Positions 59,040 to 64,000 of a stretch of DNA of 64,000 nt are shown piece after piece. The stretch is from the NCBI GenBank assembly GCA_036874045.1, contig JAZBRI010000008.1, positions 9,439,001-9,503,000 on the forward strand, read 5' to 3'. Under the pieces are notes generated by a model. That model was not told where the DNA came from, made no database searches, and saw only the letters and a program-made list of their open reading frames with translations. Origin of the DNA: Cymodocea nodosa (lineage: Eukaryota > Streptophyta > Magnoliopsida > Alismatales > Cymodoceaceae). Every line of letters begins with the position of its first letter. The stretch's first letter is position 1. The position numbers were made by a program, and so were the translations under genes.

Positions 59040-59056
59040 ATCTCCCCCTTTTTGAT
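59040..59056 (-). promoter_or_regulatory. Copia polypurine tract (minus strand)
   Basis: 'catcaaaaagggggaga' on the minus strand immediately precedes the D1 LTR start. Confidence 0.85.
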
Positions 59057-59229
59057 GTTGATAAAACATTTAACATAAGTATTCTCCCCTTTTGTCAGAA
59101 TTAAAAAGTGGAGAAAAGAGTGAAAAAGATAGAACATAGAATTTAAGAGTTTTATTTCAATTAAAGAGAAAGTGTATACATTTGGTAGAAAAAAATCAAA
59201 CAGAGTACATAACTATTTTTCAGATGACT
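59057..59229 (-). mobile_element. ORF3 3' untranslated region
   Basis: AT-rich sequence between the end of ORF3 and the polypurine tract. No other feature seen. Confidence 0.5.
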
Positions 59230-60890
59230 TTTTATGGAGTAATTCTTGTTACATTATACCCCTCTCTCTTAAGAGTTGTTCCAAATGAGCAACTTGATCC
59301 AAAAGCATTTTATTGTGCTAAAGTAGTAGCTCATTTTGATGCAAGAGGGTGATTAAGCTATCAATTGAAGAAAAAGTAGTTTCTGGTGTAGGTGGAGAGG
59401 ATGCTGGAGGAGGACTCTGATGCTTAGTGGGTTGAAAAGGTCTAGGGACTTCTACAGGATCTGTTGAAGACATTCTCTGAAGATCTTTCAATTGTAGAGA
59501 TTTTCTCTTAATCAATTTCAAAGATTTACTCGATAGATCACAATATCTAGCCATCAGATGGAAAATATAATCTCTATAGAATAGAAAACTTTGCAGATGA
59601 GAAATCTGAACAATTACCACTTTTTCCTAGTTAATCTTAATACCAACCATCACAACATAAGTGGCTTGGTAGACCTTTCTTTCTAATTCATCTACATGTC
59701 CAATTTTTGAAAAATAGTGCAAGATAATATGGTAGCTATCATCTGAGCCATACCATGAAGATCTGCTTGTTTAAACTATTTAAACTTTTTATCCAAAGAT
59801 TTTCCAATCAATTTATTTATTTCTTCCTCTTTCCATCCCAATTTTGAAGTGGAAAGGGAGATATTAATGTTGATGATCTGATTTTGCATGTGCAATTGGA
59901 GATGGTTTAGATAAATCTCAAGATTAGAATAAAACAGTGGAATTAGGTCTTCAAGTACTGATAATCTGGATGTTGTAGGAATAAGACCTAATAGCCCTTG
60001 ATAATTTAGCAGACTGTGAATGGTGTCCATGTCTTTAAAGTTAATAAGTCTGCTAAAGGCAATTTTCATATTCTTGTATTTGTTATAAAATAAATCCTCA
60101 ATTGTTGGTGATCTAAAAATGTATTCATCTATAGGAATTTAAGTTGTAAACATTGATTTTGCCACTTGAACATGATTTCCTTCAAGTTCTATAGGTGGAG
60201 TAGCTACATGTGGAGGAGGAACACCTGTAGAGCTAGAATCTTCATACAATCCTTTAATCACTTGATTAGTGTAAGGAGAAGGAATGAGATGCGATTCTAC
60301 AATTGAAGAATCTGATTGCACTTTTGGAGGACTGGGAGGAGGAAGGAAAGGTGTTTCTTTATTCTCAGATAGAAGTTTAGATTGGCTATCTGCAAGAGGT
60401 GAGGATGGAGGTGGAGAAGCTTCCTTATTCTCTAAATTTTTGGTCAAAAATTTCAAATGAGAGGAGAGAATTTTCCTTCTTCTCCTAAAATACATTAATT
60501 TAACTTTCTTAGGAGGTTCTTCACAAAACTTTAGTGAATAGTCAAGAGGATTCATGATGAGTATGTTGGGACTAGGAGTAGTCTGATAAAGAGCTTTAGT
60601 AGTAATTTCAGGAATTTTATAATAAGATCTCCCATCTACATGCTAAAAATCCACTCCTTTCTTTGGCAAAAAGAATTCACTTTTAGCAACATCTTTTCCT
60701 TTGCCTTCAATCTCAATTTGAGTGTAATAACATGAAGGTTCGAATGGTTCATGCATTTTAATACTAGGTTGCTGACATAATTTGTCTTTTAAGGCCTGTT
60801 TTCTTCCTTGAAGTAGCTAACTTGTAACTATAGGGCCATTTTTAATGCACGTTTCATAGATGCCTTATTGTTGACTGTTTCTCCCAAAAA
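59230..60890 (-). mobile_element. Copia ORF3, fourth subtype, fossil
   Basis: On the minus strand: a Pro/Ser-rich N-terminal part (60139-60555) with 'PPKKVKLMYFRRRRKILSSH' and several PPSPP runs; a globular domain (59776-60069) with 'SRLINFKDMDTIHSLLNYQG' and 'LEDLIPLFYSNLEI'; and a C-terminal part (59318-59620) with 'HLMARYCDLSSKSLKLIKRK' and 'SIDSLITLLHQNELLL'. The 'FYSNL' block and the position just before a polypurine tract and LTR mark it as the same ORF3 type as 20843-23063, though it is diverged. It may have a nuclear-type basic run ('FRRRRK'). Broken into at least three frames. Confidence 0.65.
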
Positions 60891-60919
60891 TTTTGTGGCA
60901 TAGGTGTTTGGTGAATTTC

Positions 60920-61520
60920 ATTTGCTAAAATATATGTTTATAATTTCTTTTAGAAGTAAACAAATAATTTCCACAAATTAGATATTACATCAAATTTGTT
61001 TTTTTCTAATTGCAAGTGCACATTGTCTATTGCATAAATGTGCAAGTACAGGTCAATCCCATAGAGATTGAGTAAAAATTTTATACTATTTTGATTTTTA
61101 CATCTAGAGGTTTATGTGTGTTGAATTACATACTTCGTTGACCTACTACTAACTCAACTGACTTAGTTCATAGAGTTATAGTTAACTCAACGGATATCCA
61201 CATAGACTTAAGTTAACTCTACAAGCCTCACTAGTAACTTTCAATTAAATTTGCTATTAATAGAGGAATTCAACCATCTATTGGATGGCTCCACAGAATG
61301 TAAACAACATCAATTAAGCTTTTAATGTTAGTTTATATGGTATTTATCATTAATAAACATTAACATTCAGATATTTCAAATAGTAACTATATTAATCAGG
61401 ATTTCCGAATTGAATACGAACTAGTTTCAATAATCAGTAAGATGATTTTCTATTTTTTAGAATGAAATAAACATAAAACATTCAACAATACTGATAATAC
61501 TAACATTATTGACATTACAA
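60920..61520 (-). mobile_element. Ty3/gypsy LTR fragment (family A-like)
   Basis: Minus-strand LTR 3' half with the R/U5 block at 61005-61075, the 'gaattcaaccatctattgg' block and the 'taacattcagatatttcaaa' block. It is cut near 61520 and interrupts the upstream side of ORF3. Confidence 0.72.
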
Positions 61521-62235
61521 AACAAGGAAGAAAAAGAAAGAAAAAATGTTGATGCAATAGATGAAATGATTAACTTATTACTAACAAGATACACTAGCAT
61601 ATATCAATATCTAGTTGTGTTTCATAATGATACACTATTTATACTTATATATGAGATTAAAAGTTTGAAATTACTTGGTTATGCTTAAGAAATCTATATA
61701 TCAAAAAATATTTACTTTATTATTTGAAACTTTAAGTTTTCCAGTATGCAATGAAGATTAGAAGCATATGAAATGTTGAACAAAAATAACATGTTTCAAT
61801 TTTCTTATTTCAGTGTTTACTTATTTTAGTTTTCTACATTTTTGTGTTTAAGTATTTTAATTACGGTTACTTTTTAAGTTTGATGCACATGTGTAAGGGG
61901 AGGAAAATTGAGAAAAACTAATAAAAACTAAGAAAAACTAAGAAAATCATTAAATTATCTCATATTATATATGACTTAGATGTCTAGGGAGAACATTCTA
62001 GATTATTAAATCAAACCTAGATAACTAGTTAAGGTTATGAGACCTCATAAACTTAAGTGATTAAGTATACGAACAATGTACTATTAAAGTAAGTTTACAA
62101 AACCTCATAAAGTTAACATATTAAGTTTACGAAAAAATAATTGTTTGAGTAAAAATGAAAATTTGTTTATATATGAAGTTAGTTCGTAAACTTAGGGGCA
62201 TAAGTCAAAAATGCAGACAAACAATGAGAAATTAA
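61521..62235 (+). other. Unassigned AT-rich sequence
   Basis: No convincing ORF. A purine run 'gtaaggggaggaaaattgag' at about 61895-61915 resembles a plus-strand polypurine tract. Two near-repeats 'acctcataaacttaagtgatt' and 'acctcataaagttaacatatt' (shortened) lie near 62040 and 62103. Probably retroelement 3' and LTR sequence of an unidentified family. Confidence 0.35.
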
Positions 62236-62668
62236 AAGAGAAATTGTAGTTGCAAACTGTCTATTTGGAAAACTTATTTGATTTATTTTTATGCTTATAT
62301 TAATAAATTCTTTTAGAAGTAAATAAATAAATTTTCACACAAATTAGCTAATAAGTCTAATTTGTATTTTAACTATAAGTACATAGTGTCTATTGTATTA
62401 TGTGCAAGTACAGGTTGATTCTATAGAGATTGAATAACAATAATGTACTATTTTGATTTTTATAACTAGAGTTTTATATGTATTCAATTAAGCTCTCCGT
62501 TGATTTATAGTTAACTCAAGAGACTTAGTTCGTAGAATTACAGTTAATAATGGACTATCCTTATAGACTTAAGTTAACTCTATGAGCCTACCTAGTAATT
62601 TCTAATTAAATTTTTATTATTCATAAAGGAATTTGGCCATCCGTTGGGTGATTTCACAGAATATAAAT
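62236..62668 (-). mobile_element. Ty3/gypsy LTR fragment (family A-like)
   Basis: A second minus-strand LTR piece covering the same part as 60920-61330, with the R/U5 block at 62365-62440. It stops abruptly at about 62668 within the 'cacagaatataaataaca' block. Confidence 0.72.
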
Positions 62669-63110
62669 AACATGGGAAGATGTAGATCCTTGGTGCAAGG
62701 CAATGATGTAGAGAAGGCTTGGAGAAGGCACCCTTGCTGTAGATTCATGGAGCACCATTTCAACAAGATTCCTCCACTCCCATGAAGAGCTCCCATCTTC
62801 AGTGGCATCTTTGGTGCAAGGAAACTACATGGAGAAGGCTTGCACACCCATGGGAAGAGAAGACACTGTTGTAGCTGCTCCTTTCTTGCAAAGAATGAAC
62901 TATAGTTGAAAATCATTTGGTGGCACCAACATTTCATTTTCAGATTCATGTGAAGCCTCCCTACTTCAGTGACGATCCTTGGTGGTGACAACCCAAGAGT
63001 AGCACATAGAGAAGGCTTGGACAACATCTTTAGTAAATTTTGGGTGTTTGTTAGTTGAGCTTCTAGAACCAATATGAGGAAGGAAGATTATTTATGTTTG
63101 CATACGTTCT
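62669..63110 (-). other. GC-richer stretch with internal repeats, probable gypsy LTR piece
   Basis: This is the least AT-rich stretch in the area. It contains repeated 'tagagaaggcttg', 'ggagaaggc' and 'ccttggtgcaagg' units. An open frame of 151 codons on the minus strand ('LCATLGLSPPRIVTEV..') has no recognisable domain. Plant Athila LTRs often contain repeats of this kind, so I read it as LTR sequence rather than a gene. Confidence 0.35.
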
Positions 63111-63465
63111 GGTTGTGTTTGCATATTGTGATGTTATGTGTTTGTATGTGTGTTTTTATATTAATAGGATAGTTGTTAATATTAGATATTAATATTACTT
63201 TACTTTTCAAGTTTAATGAAATTTATATTTGAAAATGGATGAACCTTGTTAATACTGTAAATACTTGCACAAAGGTTGTTCATGTACATGACTAACTTAA
63301 TTAACCCTTTTACTTTCATTTCATTTATTCTTAAAAATATATAAAAATGAATTTTGATTATGTACATAGTGGTGAATGGATGTATTAGATGTGTTATAGA
63401 TGTGTAGATCCATGATAAAGATGTATTATAGTTCAATGTATGATCATGCAAAAGTTTCTTTGGTG
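63111..63465. other. AT-rich noncoding sequence
   Basis: No feature seen between the repeat-rich stretch and the RT fragment. Confidence 0.4.
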
Positions 63466-64000
63466 TTCCTATGCCCAAGTCTTTTGAGTTTCTTTAGAGA
63501 AGTTACTTGAAGTTTTAAGAAGAAACAAGGAAGCTATTGGATGGACAATAGCTGACATTAAAAAAATTAGTCTGAGTACATGTCAACATAGAATTAGAGT
63601 AGATGAGGATATTAGACCTTCAAAGGATCCTCAAAGAAGACTAGATCCAAATATGAGTAAGGTAGTAAGAAAAGAGATCCAAAAGTGGCTAGAACATGGT
63701 ATCATCTTTGCTATTTCAGATAGTACTTGGGTTTTACCTATTCATGTGGTACCAAATAAATCTAGAATAACTGTAGTAAAAAACATTCATAATGAATTAG
63801 TGCCAACTCGTGTGTAAATAGGGTGGAGAGTTTGCATTGATTATAAAAAAATGAATAAGGTCACCTGGAAAGACCACTTTCCATTACCCTTCATAGATCA
63901 AATGTAAAGAAATTGGTAGGACAAGAGTTCTATTATTTTCTAGATGGTTATTTAGGATATAATCAAATCCCTATTACACTAGAAGACCAAGATAAGACAA
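63466..64000 (+). mobile_element. Ty3/gypsy reverse transcriptase N-terminal part (element 5), fossil
   Basis: This reads 'LRRNKEAIGWTIADIKKISL', 'IRPSKDPQRRLDPNMSKVVR', 'KEIQKWLEHGIIFAISDS', 'WVLPIHVVPNKSRITVVKN', 'WRVCIDYKKMNKV' and 'KDHFPLPFIDQM', then 'LDGYLGYNQIPITLEDQDKT' at the window edge. These are the first RT blocks of Athila-group pol and they match element 3 on the minus strand at 36464-36900. The rest lies beyond the window. It is broken. Confidence 0.87.

Noticed and set aside
63200-63478. 92-codon minus-strand frame
   Set aside because: No domain, AT-rich, and not shared with other repeats in the window.

Overview
This window looks like AT-rich, repeat-dense intergenic DNA of a flowering plant. 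Nearly all of it belongs to transposable elements, mostly fossil LTR retrotransposons nested in one another. The plant origin rests on three things. The first is Athila/Tat-type Ty3/gypsy elements, with a primer site resembling tRNA-Asp and a 'TTGAGGACAATGCAAAAT...GGGGAGG' signature upstream of the 3' LTR. The second is Ty1/copia elements primed by initiator tRNA-Met. The third is a two-gene PIF/Harbinger DNA transposon. I see no clear intact host gene, no tRNA or rRNA gene and no CRISPR. The only host-type gene is an F-box gene, present as two broken copies that sit inside gypsy-type sequence.

Layout. 1-8.8 kb: mostly minus strand. It holds a fragment of a copia-associated third ORF (ORF3), gypsy LTR pieces, a copia gag with part of its LTR, a gypsy element (5' LTR, primer site, gag, protease) and another ORF3 piece. 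8.8-12.5 kb: a copia LTR (family D1) carrying a solo gypsy LTR with a perfect 5-bp target duplication, then a copia protease/integrase piece. 12.5-15.2 kb: the 5' half of a plus-strand gypsy element. 15.2-33.8 kb: copia territory. It has LTR family E with its gag start, then a family C element that keeps gag, protease, RNase H, ORF3 and 3' LTR but has lost most of pol, an RT fragment, two more ORF3 copies in opposite orientations, and a C-family LTR. 33.8-38.1 kb: the 3' half of a gypsy element on the minus strand (gag end, protease, RT, RNase H, integrase). 38.1-39.8 kb: a minus-strand E LTR with its polypurine tract. 39.8-44 kb: plus-strand gypsy gag followed by an F-box ORF and a gypsy 3' region. 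44-48 kb: minus-strand gypsy LTRs and 3' leader. 48.2-53.9 kb: a Harbinger element with transposase and Myb/SANT-like genes, interrupted by a solo E LTR. 53.9-56.3 kb: second F-box copy and gypsy 3' sequence. 56.3-60.9 kb: two copia LTRs and an ORF3. 60.9-64 kb: gypsy LTR pieces, unassigned DNA and a plus-strand gypsy RT that runs off the window.

The most interesting signals are these. (1) A recurrent third ORF resembling the plant 'putative plant transposon protein' domain lies just upstream of the polypurine tract in copia elements, with its own TATA-like box and short-motif array. (2) An F-box gene is embedded between gypsy gag and the gypsy 3' signature, with a second dispersed copy. (3) Two gypsy half-elements 23 kb apart in opposite orientation end at the same gag position against a copia E LTR, with matching target duplications, which suggests one nested element split by an inversion. 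All retroelement copies here look broken. Species and ages cannot be read from the sequence alone.
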